A stretch of DNA of 64,000 bases from Verpa conica (GCA_033030425.1 JAUFSD010000001.1:1-64000); one strand, 5' to 3'; counted from the stretch's first letter, positions 1 to 9,979 are shown. Numbers and translations: made by a program. The notes: generated by a model not told the origin, from the letters alone.

Positions 1-149
1 CACGCGCGAACCACAAAAAACACGCGGGTCCACGGGGTAACGGGTGGTGCGGCGGGTTTTGGAGGTTTCTCGCCTAGAGGTTCACCCCCTGCGCTGGCCT
101 GCGCCAGAGAGGGGCAAGGTCCCAGCAAAGGTGCGCCGAGAAAAGGGAC

Positions 150-1110
150 CGAGTGACAGCCCGTGATGCAAGCGTGAGAAGTACCAAGACAGCCAGAGGA
201 GTCACTGGACACACAGAGTACTGTCAGGGGGCGAGCCCAGGGAAAAACACCCACACTCCAGTACTCACAAAAAGAAATCGAGAAGAAAACCGAGTGATAT
301 CTCATGACTCGTGCCAAAGCCCCAAGAGACAAAAAGCAAGCGGCGCCACAGCAAGCCTGACAAGCAAGCAGGCAGGTAGGGGGTGCTAGGGCAGACGTGG
401 GGTCTCTGGCGCAGGGGGGGGTGGGGGTGGGGCGCAGGCGCAGGTTGCTGGCAGTCAGCGAACGCCTGGGCGAGAACCGTACCGTGGCAAGGGCCGAGGT
501 CCAGGTGCCGAGAGAGAAGTACCTGGACTTGCAAGGGTGAAGAAGAGAAGTCACAGGACATCAACTCCACTGTCAGTCAGGCCCCACAAAGAAAAAAGAC
601 TGCACTCCCCTACTCAAAAAAAGAAACCGCGACGGAAATCGAGTGATTTCTCATGATTCGCGCAGTCGCCCCCCCCACCAAGCGCAGCAAGCAAGCAAGC
701 CTAGGAGCAGCGCCACAGCGACTGCAGGCAGGCATGCGGTGCTAGGGCAGACGTGGGGTGCCTGAAGTAGGGGGGTAGGGGTAGGGCGCAGGTTGTCAGC
801 AGTCAGCGAAATCACGAGTCGCGGCCGCAAAGTGGCAGCGGTCGAGGTCCAGGTGCCGAGAGAGAAGTACCTGGACAAGGGGAGGTGCATACAAAGGATC
901 TCAGGACATCTAGACTACTATCAGCCAGGCCCTACTGTGAAAAAGGATTACACCTCCCCACTCAATAGTGGAAATCGTGACATATGTCGAGTGATATCTC
1001 GTGACTCGTGCGACTGCGCAAGCAAGCAGGCAATAGGCAGGCAATAGGCAAGCAAGCAGGCAAGCAGGCGACGCCACAGAGACGTCAGAGAGAGACCCCA
1101 GGCAGCTAGG
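150..1110. repeat. Degenerate tandem repeat, unit about 348-356 bp
   Basis: Shared blocks recur at a constant offset. The motif CGAGTGATATCTCATGACTC or a close variant starts near 291, 640 and 988. The block CCAGGTGCCGAGAGAGAAGT starts at 501 and 849. The block GCTAGGGCAGACGTGGGGT starts at 385 and 741. This gives at least three diverged head-to-tail units, rich in CAAG/GCAG simple sequence. No coding function is seen; the short ORFs here do not resemble proteins. A related single motif occurs near 15225-15250. Confidence 0.75.
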
Positions 1111-1449
1111 CAAGCTGCAAGGTGTCGCGCAGGTCAATATGCAACTCTGCACTGCGTGCCATGGTCCAGAGCTCACGGTGTTCGGGCAACCTGCAGCAGC
1201 GCGCAGCCGAGAGGCAAGCGAGGAAGTACCCGACCATGTCCAGGTACATGAAGAGAGAGCTTATGACCGCCAAGACCTTGTCTGATTGTCCCTCTCTAGA
1301 AATAAAGATACACAGGGGGCTACAAAAGTCGCCAAAACCTCGCTACCAGCCGAAAACCGCCATAGATCGGGCAGGTCCCACGGCTGCGCAGAAGCAACGC
1401 CACAGCGACGTCTGCAGCAGGCGCCTAGGCAGGTGGGGGTAGGGCTGAA

Positions 1450-1525
1450 GCGCAGGGGGGTCTATATGGGGGGGTCTATGGGGGGGTCGATATGGGGGGT
1501 CTATAGGGTTGATATCAGGGTCTAT
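1450..1525. repeat. G-rich GGGTCTAT-type short tandem repeat
   Basis: Runs of five to seven G followed by TCTAT or TCGATAT are repeated about four to five times. The strand asymmetry (G-rich on the plus strand) could favour G-quadruplex structure. That is inference from composition only. Confidence 0.6.
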
Positions 1526-1559
1526 TGATTGAGTAAATCGCACAATGGGAAATGATTGA

Positions 1560-1810
1560 AACTACATGAAACGCGGTAAAGAACGCGATCTGAATCGCGG
1601 AAATCGCGGGAAATGATCTGAATTGCAGGAAACGCGGTAAAAAAACGCGATCGATCGGAATCGCAGGAATCGTGGGAAATGATCAGGATTGCAGGAAACG
1701 CGGTAAAAAACGCGGGAAATGATCGAGATTGCAGGAAACGCGGTCAAAACGCGATCGAACGGAATCGCAGGAAATGATCACAATCGCAGGTTTTAGGTAA
1801 AAAAAAATCT
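1560..1810. repeat. Cluster of short GATC/CGCG repeats
   Basis: Degenerate repeats of the words AAACGCGGTAAA, AACGCGATCG and GGAAATGATC recur about every 40-65 bp (AAACGCGGT near 1569, 1630, 1695 and 1736). The cluster ends where the LINE fragment begins. No gene is seen in it. Confidence 0.6.
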
Positions 1811-1852
1811 TGCGATCGATCGGTAATACGCTGCGTATTACCATGAAGCGTA

Positions 1853-3358
1853 GTGACAGACAAAGCCGACCTCCTCTATTTGCTACCCACCACCAGCAAT
1901 AGTAACCCACCCACCGTGACAGTCCCACTATATCAGAAACCCATAGCCCCGAAGGAGGTAATTAAAACCCTGGGGGTACACATAGATCAGAAGTGTACCT
2001 TCAGGGAACAAACCAGCAAAGCAGCCTCTAGAGCCACCACCATCACGGCCATGATTCGAAATTTTTCCAAGAATCAAAACATCACTCCCTTAACGGTGCA
2101 TAAGCTAGTTCAATCCCTTCTGATCCCAGCGATATTGTGGGGTTCGGAATTGTGGTGGACAGAAGCGGGTCACATCATTAGAAGGATAAGGCCAGCCTAC
2201 TTCAGAGCAGCCCGCCTCATTACCAGCCTCCCGGTCCGCACAAGCACTAAGGCAGTGCTAAGCAAAGCAGGACTCCCCACACTGGAAAATTTACTGGATT
2301 CCAAGACGGTCAGCTACAGGGTCAGAACACTCCTTAGCCCCGACTCCAACAGCATTAAACAAGACCTAATCCAACTTCTCAAGAAACCCACAAAACGCAT
2401 AGAATTCGGCCTGGAAAGAGTAGCATATCTCCTCCAAACAGCGACCCACCAACTCACAATTGAAGATCCCAGGGATGTATCCGCCCCCTGGCTCCCCCAA
2501 AGTCACATACACATAGCAACAACGGACAAAGAAGCGGAAAGCCTACAACACCAGGAGTGGGTAACCAGTCACCCAGAAATTTACAGAATTTACACCGACG
2601 GATCAAAAGAAAGCTCGGTCAGCTCGGCCTGGGTTTCCATTGTAAACAACACCATACAAGACAAAGGCAGCCTCAACTTAGGACGCTTCGCAGACATACT
2701 GGACGGGGAGCTGAAAGCAATAGCCCTAGCGCTTCACCATCTCCTGAACATCAATATTGTTAACACACCTATCTGGCTCTGCGTAGATAATCAACTCGCC
2801 ATCAGACGTCTCGGAGGAGCCCCGGCCCCAGCAGTGGAGGCGGTCCAGAGGTCCCTAACACTAATTCAAAAACTGGAACACAAAGGGTGCTCAGTAAACG
2901 TGAGATGGACTCCCTCTCACGTAGGCATCAAAGGCAACGACCTAGCGGACAAGCTCGCCCGAGACGGCCTGCAACTCCTTTGTACGAAACCCATGGCTTC
3001 CCTCACTTGGGTGAAAGGCCTATCCCATCAAATCAGACACGCGGGTCTCCCACATCACACACCTACCCCACATCTGGCAACAGTTAACAGACGAACGGCG
3101 GGAATAATGTGGAGAGTCAGAAATTCAGTCACCCATCTAGATCCCTCCCATTACAACCCATCCCCAAAATGCGAATGCGGCGACAAGTTATCAAGCAAAC
3201 ACATACTGCTCGACTGCCCCCGTTATCACCAACAGAGGAAATCCATGATCGATGAACACTACCCCACACACTCATGGGATCAGCTAATTAGCGATAGCAA
3301 CTGCTATCCCCTTATTCGGTTTATGCTCGGAACGGAGCTTAATGCTAGGAGGAAATAG
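1853..3358 (+). pseudogene. LINE ORF2 3' fragment: RT thumb plus RNase H
   Basis: This open frame of about 500 codons has no real start: a stop lies just upstream and the frame opens where truncation occurred. The first ~200 residues resemble the post-palm region of LINE reverse transcriptases (KTLGVHID, PAILWGSELWW). An RNase H domain follows with the expected acidic residues: YTDGS (Asp about residue 249), DGEL (Glu about 286), VDNQ (Asp about 312) and GNDLADKLA (Asp about 363-366), and HVGIKGND holds the conserved His. Near the end a CxC...H...C pattern (CECG...HILLDC) matches the terminal zinc-knuckle-like motif of these elements. The frame is intact over its whole length, which suggests fairly recent insertion. 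It is non-functional on its own because the polymerase active site is absent. Confidence 0.85.
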
Positions 3359-3540
3359 GAAAAACGGTGACCTGCGCGGAGGAAGCTTTTCTTTTGTATG
3401 CAGGCGGGAGAGAATGCGCTTGGGATTTTCTTTCTTTACTTTCTTTTCCTTTGTTCTATATATTTTGTTAGGGGACGCTTTAGTGTAGACGGTCGCTTAG
3501 CGACTTACTTAGTGGGCCACGGGCCTAGATAGGAAATAAA

Positions 3541-3564
3541 TACTACTACTACTACTACTACTAC
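3541..3564 (+). repeat. (TAC)8 microsatellite, LINE 3' tail
   Basis: Eight perfect TAC units directly follow an AATAAA-containing stretch. Position and orientation fit a LINE that ends in a simple repeat instead of poly(A). Confidence 0.8.
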
Positions 3565-3685
3565 TTATATTGTTACCATACCTACCTTGTCTCTGAGTTC
3601 CTAGTCTCTCGATACTAGCCTTGCCTTGTGATTATCGCCTGCTGTTCCCCAATAGGTGATCGGTTTTTACACAATGCCACAAAAA

Positions 3686-4040
3686 GCTGTCGCCCGACAA
3701 GAAGCAAGCGCCAGAGATGTACCCATATATTGTCACTTGACAGTAACCTGCAGCCCCCCAGAGACATAGAAGCTGTCGTGCAACAACCAAGTACAGGCAG
3801 CAAAGTCTCCAGTTGCTGTCGAGCGACAATTACCCGTACCCAGCAAAGGCCCAGATAGCTGTCGGGCGACAATATCTGACATCTCGAGGAGGAGGATGTT
3901 TCTGTCGGGCAACAGACAGCAGCAGCCCGGCACAGGTCCAGTATGGTCGAGCGACAGAAAGCTGCAGGCATATAGAGACAAAAGCTGTCGTCCGACAGCT
4001 ATTATTGACAGCAACTCTTGTCTTTTTGTCGAGCGACAGT
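3686..4040. repeat. Array of nine regularly spaced 12-bp palindromes (43-bp period)
   Basis: Nine copies of the inverted repeat TGTCG-NN-CGACA start at 3688, 3731, 3774, 3817, 3860, 3903, 3945, 3986 and 4027. The first six are exactly 43 bp apart; later steps are 42, 41 and 41 bp. The spacers (31 nt, then 30 and 29 nt) are not obvious copies of each other; only faint purine-rich words such as CAGCAAAG are shared. Several copies extend to GCTGTCGNNCGACAA. The two central bases vary (CC, CT, TG, AG, GG, TC), while deviations in the arms are mostly CG to CA or TG. The layout looks like a CRISPR array in form, but this is eukaryotic DNA with no cas-like gene, so CRISPR identity is not claimed. 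Phased binding sites for a dimeric protein, or a decayed minisatellite in which only the palindrome is conserved, are alternatives. Confidence 0.85.
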
Positions 4041-4707
4041 TGACCCTAACCCAGGTCACATACCAGGAAAAAACCGTATAATTAGCCCGGACCAAATCCT
4101 TATTTGGCCTCACCTTAAAAATTATTAGAAGAGCCTTGTTTCAAAGATAGGACGGTTTTTAAGGGATCTCTGGGGCTGTAGGGTAAAAAAAGGAGTATTG
4201 GTTTTCACTTGAGCTTCTTGGGCTTGCCTGGGGTCCCATCAAATAAGTTGGGCTGAGCTGGGCCCATGATGAGGTGGGTCAGGTCGGGCGGTGCCAGTGC
4301 CTTTTTTTGGCCGGGGTTGCCTACTGGAAGGCCTGGTCGCCTCTGTGGTTCTCTGTTCTACGGGAATCTTTTATTCTTCTATTTCTTTTATTTCTTTATT
4401 TAATTTAGTCTTAGTGGTGCTGTGCCGCAGCAAAAGTCTCATACTCAGACCGGGTCCCATAAAGCTAATATCGACAAGCGGAGAGGTAATACCCTAGCAA
4501 AGATTCATTTATCTAACTCACTACCCCTGGTACCTATATATAAACGTAAAATGAGACCCTATGTAGGTCCTACAAGTGAAATTACTAGGGGTTCGTATCC
4601 TCGTATTTCGGTAGTGACTATGGACATGAGCATTCTGTTAATGGTCACATGACTTGGAAAGTGCTCACCTCATCGCCTATATGGAGAGACGGGGGTCTAT
4701 TTCTCAG
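4041..4707. other. Intergenic, no gene seen
   Basis: The stretch is AT-rich with scattered stops in all frames. The small open frames at 4291-4652 lack recognisable features. Confidence 0.5.
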
Positions 4708-5847
4708 TCAGTACAAGTAAATATATATGTTAAGTGGTCTAGTGTAGAAATACTTAAGGATCCAGCTTTGACTTCCCCCCGTGTGAACGAATCTCTTGTT
4801 ACAACAATCTAGAGCTACCCCACTATTGAAAGGGGTTTTTGTGGATTGTAGTAGACAGCCGGACTTGCGGTTGATAATCTTCCAGTTACATGATGCATCC
4901 AATTCCAGCTTCCACTTGAGACCTTCATCCTGCTCTTTAGCATTTTCTAGTTTTATATTTCCAAAACGATGATTTAGGTGGGCTCTTGTGCGCCGGTTGA
5001 CAATATACCATGAGTTGATTTCGTCAGCGGTCGAGGGCTCAAAGCATTTCGAGTGAGCTAAGGTCCACTGGAATTCCCACCCCTCTAGGTGTTGGGATTC
5101 TTTTTGGGAGGTCGGAGGTGGGAGTAATATAGGTGAGTTATACACATAATTCTGCCTCAGTAAATCTCCGGTCCCAACATTTTGAATGTGGAGCCACCCA
5201 GATGGAAAAGCTACGACCGGGATCAAAAGATCCCAGTAGTGTTCATGCCGGCCGGGAGCAAACTGTTTGCCAGTAACTCTCGCACCAGGTGGGGGGTTGT
5301 CACCAACTGTATCAACTACTTTATCGTTGAAAAAGTTGACAATATTATAGCAAACCTCGCTAAGAAACGCATTTAGTATAAATTTTGAATGGAACGCCAA
5401 ATTGTAACCTACCCCTGCCAACCTTCAATTACTTTCTTCAGCCTCCACCGCTGCCATGGACGTCCGTGGTGAACCCAGGTACACACATTCTCTATTTTCC
5501 GCGCCCTTTCCTTAGCATCCCATAGATAAACATTGAGTAGAGCTGCCTTCCGTACCATCACCTGGATTCATGTCTAGTGATCTACCACTTGCGGGATTAG
5601 TTATAGAATATACCAAACCTTCCTCGGGCTTGGAATCTTCACTGCCATAGTCGGCCAGTGGTTCAATCCACCAGATTTGTTGATCTTTTAAATTGTTTTC
5701 ATCTTGCTTGGACGCTAATACATGAGAACCATCCCTATTGGCATCAGCATGCTCCATGTGTAGGACGGTGGATGTTTTTCGGTTGCGGATGACATATGCG
5801 CCCGCAGAGAGTGTGCCTGTGAGTTCCGAAGATGGTTCCTGCGCCAT
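4708..5847 (-). CDS. Ricin-B-type beta-trefoil lectin-like protein
   Basis: Two exons fit: 5847-5556 and 5414-4708, joined in phase 1 (donor GTACGG, acceptor GGCAG), giving about 332 aa. The protein shows repeated beta-trefoil signatures: YVIRNRKTSTVLHM near residue 17, SITNPASGRSLDMNPGDG near 80-97, NIVNFFNDKVVDTVGDNPP after the splice, and WYIVNRRTRAHLNHR and WKIINRKSGCLLQS towards the end. These match the (I/V)xNxxSgxxLDv pattern of ricin-B/RICIN folds, which bind sugars. No signal peptide is visible, so a cytoplasmic lectin is likely, as with many fungal defence lectins. The usual QxW motifs are weak (HEHYW, WKLEL), so carbohydrate binding is unproven. The gene lies tail-away from the jacalin-like gene 1.6 kb to the right. 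Confidence 0.7.
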
Positions 5848-7422
5848 TGCTGACCTTGTTACTGTTGTTTCCGAGTTTTCTCCTCAAACTCGCTTTCAGG
5901 GTTCCGTTGTTGTGAGCATGAAAGAACCCCGCATCATGTGGCCCTGCTTGGCAAGGCAACCACTCAAAAACTTATCCCACCGTTGATAATTATATAATCA
6001 CTTCATGAATATAAACACCAATGACCCCATAGAACTCGAACTTTCTAGACCTCAAGGCTTTTTCTAACTATTTACAGATGAAAGGCGAGACCCATACCGT
6101 ATGTGGACGGGAGTATTGAGCTTGGTCACCTTTTCCTTACGAGAGCTATATTGGACTTAACCTATCTTGGCCAACAGACGATATTATTCATTGATACCAC
6201 TACAGATATGATCTACTAGGTCATCAGACTACATTGTTTGATGTAAACTTGGCCATTTAGACCTAACCAATATTGTTCTCAAGAGTCACTTCTCTTTTTT
6301 TAATCACTTTTAGGATAAGAAATTATTTCTGCTAGCCCAGTGAGTATAGCTAAATCCTCTTGCTAGTCGGGTCTAATCAATCCTCGGGTAAGCTTATACC
6401 AGGCTCGAGCTACTAGAAGTCATACTACAAGAACATTATGAATAATTGAACGTTAAGAGACGACAGGGACCAGGTCAACCTGTTAGATGATACTATCGAT
6501 CGATCAACCATCGATACAGAAGAGAGAAGGAACCCATAGTCCTATATGTTAGTGTTCAATAGGAATATAATCTAATCCCGTCGTGATCTTCTCACGTGAC
6601 ATTGCTTTTGCGATACAAGTGCTTTGCTCTCATACTATAGCACGTGTATTTGAAGACAGCTGTAGGATAACCTAATTTGTCATCGGGGCTGGAAGTCAAA
6701 CATAAATAGGGTAGATGATTTAAAGTAGGTTCTTTTTAGGTAGTTTCTTCGTGGATATTTATGCCAAAGACTACTTCTAGATGCTATACACCCGTAGTGC
6801 AATGAGACCCAAATTCAGCCTGCCCGCATGGTCCGTCACCCAAAGGATCTCCCAGGGATATGATTAGTACTATATACAAGGGTGAGCATCTATAACCAAA
6901 ACTGATAATCGTTACTGTACATCTCTCAAACTTAAAATTTCTTTCTCGTCCGGTTCCTATTGTTTAGTACTGTTCGGTTGAAGTAGTACTAAATATCTTT
7001 TTTAGGTTCTACAGTAGTGTGGGGGTACCGATCCCCGGAAGGAAAATGTACTATCTTACATGCCTGTAGGCCCTTTATCAACGGGCTAACCCGCCAAGAC
7101 GTATGTTCCATACCCTGTCCTTAGTCATATTCTCTCTCCCACAGTAGCTTGGTACAAATGGCCTCCCCCAGGGTCATCGACAGTTCGTTCCTGTAAGAGA
7201 CAGGAAAGAAAATATACGAAGTCCCCAACATCGCCTACTAGTGGGCAGCGATGGGTGTAATAAATGAATAGTCTATCTATAGATATCTGCTAATAACTTG
7301 AGATTGTGCACAAAGTCTATGGTTGTAGATCAGGGCTAGGGCTGACCAAGATACATAAGCGAGCGATTAAAAGTGGGGAATAACTCGACTGAACTATAAA
7401 ACCTTTACCAACAGAGTTAGTT
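5848..7422. other. Intergenic between the two lectin-fold genes; nothing found
   Basis: AT-rich DNA with stops in every frame. No splice-supported reading frame, RNA gene or clear repeat was seen. It probably contains both promoters, since the ricin-B-like gene is read leftward and the jacalin-like gene rightward. Confidence 0.5.
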
Positions 7423-7958
7423 ATGCCCCCGACTCGCCAACTTTTCACTACCAAGCAATATGGGTGTACCGGGCATAATGTATTCCAGGATGAGAGTCTC
7501 ATCGGAGATCTGGATGAAGCAGCCATCCGCCGAATCACTGTTGGGCACGACCAGTATATTCGCTCATTAACGGTATAACTTTTAACCTGGAATCTTCATA
7601 CCCACTATCCCTAAGTTTTGATCTCGGCAGGTATACTATACACCAGAGTCTATACTACCTGTTAGACGTGGAGGGCCTGATGGTAAGATTGGTGACATGC
7701 GCTTGGAACCGGATGAGTATATTACAACAATTGAAGGGGCTGTAATAGCTGGTGTCATCGGGCACTTGGAATTTAAAACAAACAAACGTAAATTAGCTAA
7801 CTTCTATCGAACTTGATATTTGTTATTCTAACTCCACAGGTTCCTACGGTCCATTTGGAGTTAAACAAACATCAGGAGCCTTCACGTTGTGTGCCACTGG
7901 CCTAGCACCGACAAGCCTGGTACCGTACATAAGGCTGCTTTACTTTAGTGGCCAATAG
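7423..7958 (+). CDS. Jacalin-like lectin domain protein
   Basis: Three small exons, 7423-7572, 7631-7787 and 7840-7958, join in frame to a 141-aa protein, the size of a single jacalin domain. The splices are phase 0 (GTATAA..GCAG) and phase 1 (GTAAAT..ACAG). Family signatures are clear: GDLDEAAIRRITVGHDQYIR, a middle GGPDGKIGDMRLEPDEYITT strand pair, and the hallmark TNKRSYGPFG reconstituted exactly across intron 2. The final strands (PYIRLLYFSG) close the beta-prism. The Gly-rich N-terminal loop of the sugar site is not obvious, so specificity is open. There is no signal peptide. The nearby ricin-B-like and BTB genes may mean a locus for recognition proteins, but that is inference. Confidence 0.8.
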
Positions 7959-8226
7959 TGAGTCTGGTCCATCTATGATGGTAGTAAGGGAAACTAAGCC
8001 TTTCTCCTCAGCTCAAATAATGGGTACATAACTGCAATACAAGCTACTTTTGCCGGGCGTGCTGCTCTCCCAACCCCCAGGAGACTGGTAAAATACGAAC
8101 ACACTAGCGACAACCCTGCACCACCAGCGCCAGCCCGCCTTTCCGGATTCGCTAAGTAGTTTCCCATTTCTGAGAATTTTAACTAACTTAACCCCTGGAC
8201 TAACCACTTGATCCATTAGGAATCTC

Positions 8227-8835
8227 ATGTCTCCTATCGTGATCCTTCGTGTAGGGTCAGAGAAAATTGAGTTTAGTACGAACCAGGATACGCTCTTCCA
8301 GCTCCCTTTTTTTCGTGCCGCACTCCAAGGACAATTTCGAGAAGCCTCAGAGAAGACCATCTCTATGCCAGAAGATGATCCGGGTATCATCTCTGCCTTA
8401 ATCGAGTTCTTGTACATCGGTCGCTATACATATATATACCACCGCAACACATTAGGTGGAGAAAATAGTAGTGACAGCTCAGATACCCCAATTAGCGATT
8501 CTACAGAGGGGTCATTTCATGCTACTTTATATGCTGTTGCGTCGAAATATGACTGTCAGGAGCTTGCCGATATTGCATTAGGAAACTTTAAATGTGTTTT
8601 GAACGAGCTAAAGGGTTTTGAGGTTATCCAGCTTTTGAAGGCTGCATACACAAATGAGTTGTTTTTGTTTGAACTTGATACTGATACTGAGCTAGCAGAA
8701 TTCAGGCAGCGTTTGCCAGAACTCATTAGTGGGCTGTATGCTACCCATCGTGAAGAGATGGAAAGGATAGTGGAAGAATATCCGAAACTGGGGAGTGACC
8801 TTTTATGTCTTGTGGCTCGCGGAAAGCTGGCCTAA
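8227..8835 (+). CDS. BTB/POZ domain protein
   Basis: A single open frame of 202 aa. The first ~110 residues follow the BTB fold: VILRVGSEKIEFSTNQDTLF, then LPFFRAALQGQFREASEKT, then MPEDDPGIISALIEFLYIGRY, the classical S/C-x-FF and E-DDP...YTG-Y pattern of fungal BTB proteins. A Ser/Asp-rich insertion (about residues 78-93) precedes the helical LYAVASKYDCQELADIAL segment. The rest is helical. Such proteins dimerise and often act as adaptors, for example for Cul3. The start is the first in-frame ATG; a short upstream exon cannot be excluded because the usual N-terminal lead-in is short. Confidence 0.8.
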   Translation: MSPIVILRVGSEKIEFSTNQDTLFQLPFFRAALQGQFREASEKTISMPEDDPGIISALIEFLYIGRYTYIYHRNTLGGENSSDSSDTPISDSTEGSFHATLYAVASKYDCQELADIALGNFKCVLNELKGFEVIQLLKAAYTNELFLFELDTDTELAEFRQRLPELISGLYATHREEMERIVEEYPKLGSDLLCLVARGKLA

Positions 8836-8943
8836 ATCTGTAAGCAAGAATACTGAGTGATGGCTGGTGTATGAGATAGCTATGTTACTGAAATTCAAAT
8901 CCGGCTTATGCCTGTTTTCTATTATAATCTTTTATCTGATATA

Positions 8944-9188
8944 TGGTTGATGGACACAGCGACCCGGAACCCCCGAGGTATATGGCAACCAAATTAATCT
9001 CTATAATCAACACAGAATTAACCTTGGGAACTAATGGAATCTCTGAACTTGATCTAGAATGGAATTAGAGAAATACTATTATACTTTAAGCCCTATCAAG
9101 TGCTTTTTGTGGAAATTATTACTCCGACTTGGTTGCCAATCATGCATTGGGTACCTCATGGGTTCCGGGTCGCTATGACCACCAACCA
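8944..9188. mobile_element. MITE-like element, 245 bp, TA target duplication
   Basis: The left end TGGTTGATGGACACAGCGAC and the reverse complement of the right end share TGGTTG-TGG-CA-AGCGACCCGGAACCC. Similarity continues inwards to GAGGTA and GGCAACCAA, giving terminal inverted repeats of roughly 60 bp. The ends are flanked by TA (8942-8943 and 9189-9190), as in Tc1/mariner-type insertions. No coding sequence fits inside, so this is a non-autonomous element. Confidence 0.75.
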
Positions 9189-9288
9189 TACGACCTGGGT
9201 TAGGGTTAGCAATGACGTTATCGAAAACCCCAGTCCGGAATGTGTAAAGACGGAGTAACCGGTTTTTTAACTTCTTCTGACTATAATA

Positions 9289-9479
9289 CAGTAGAAGCTC
9301 TCTATAAGAATACGTTCGGGACCGAGAATTTATGAGAATATTCTTATAGAGAAAGTATCCTAACCCAATAGGGTTATTTTAGGCGGAATACTTGCCAAAT
9401 TTCGCCTAGTGCGGCTCTTCTTGGAGTTTTCTAATAAGAATATTCTTATAGAGAGTATTCTTATAGAGGGCTTCTACTG
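9289..9479. mobile_element. MITE-like element, 191 bp, TA target duplication
   Basis: The left end CAGTAGAAGCTCTCTATAAG and the right end inverted (CAGTAGAAGCCCTCTATAAG) match at 19 of 20 positions and extend to GAATAC. TA flanks both ends. Further inverted copies of CTCTATAAGAATATTC occur inside, so the element can fold into a long hairpin. End sequence and TA duplication fit pogo/mariner-type DNA transposons. Confidence 0.85.
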
Positions 9480-9979
9480 TAGTAATTTACAGTCGTAGAT
9501 TCTTCAACTCCACTACTTGTATACCATGCTCCGGCCCATATTCTAAAACAAGGAGTACCTATGTGATCCATTATCGGCGCTTTAAGGAGTATAGCTCTCG
9601 AGTCATAAGAGTAAAGCTACTACTCTAATAACGACCGCTACTTATGACATCGATGTTTTCCGATATTTCCATACAATAAAAAGAGGCATCAACTCTTCAA
9701 CGTTAAGGCCTTTCAGGACCGACTCAATAGAATAGGCTCCCACCTGAAATTCACGGAGGACATCGCGGATGAGACCCATAAGAACGACGCCAAAAACCAG
9801 AACCCTCCAAAGCACGTTAAGCTTAATCCAATTTTTTACGCTCAGGTCTCTACGATTAAATAGGGTTTCTGTCTCATTCGCTACCCCTATCTTGTATTAT
9901 CGCCTCTCTGGCTGTCATCGCAGCAACCGAACCTAATATAACCTATGGCATCGTCGACGAGGGTCCCCCAGCCGCGGCA
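9480..9979. other. Intergenic, nothing found
   Basis: Short AT-rich spacer between the second MITE and the decayed membrane-protein gene. No open frame or repeat stands out. Confidence 0.4.

Larger units (their letters stand above)
1853..3566 (+). mobile_element. 5'-truncated non-LTR retrotransposon (LINE) with (TAC)n tail
   Basis: The element holds the C-terminal end of a reverse transcriptase ORF, an RNase H domain, a terminal CCHC-like cysteine/histidine motif, a roughly 180-bp 3' region and a TAC microsatellite tail (eight units at 3541-3564). This is the usual layout of the 3' end of fungal LINEs that carry RNase H, such as Tad1- or I-like elements. Everything upstream, including the RT catalytic palm and the ORF1/endonuclease, is missing, as expected after incomplete reverse transcription. 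Target-site duplications could not be defined. Confidence 0.85.

Noticed and set aside
3686..4040. Calling the array a true CRISPR locus
   Set aside because: The DNA is eukaryotic, no Cas-like gene or leader is seen, the conserved part is only 12-15 bp, and spacer length drifts to 29. Recorded as an unexplained repeat instead.
3615..4113. Several open frames on both strands over the palindrome array
   Set aside because: They arise because the palindromes and GC-rich spacers lack stops. A 43-bp period is not a multiple of three, and the translations show no family pattern.
9193..9206. GGGTTAGGGTTAG, telomere-like
   Set aside because: Only two units here (and similarly near 11846 and 18172); too short for a telomere or a clear interstitial tract.
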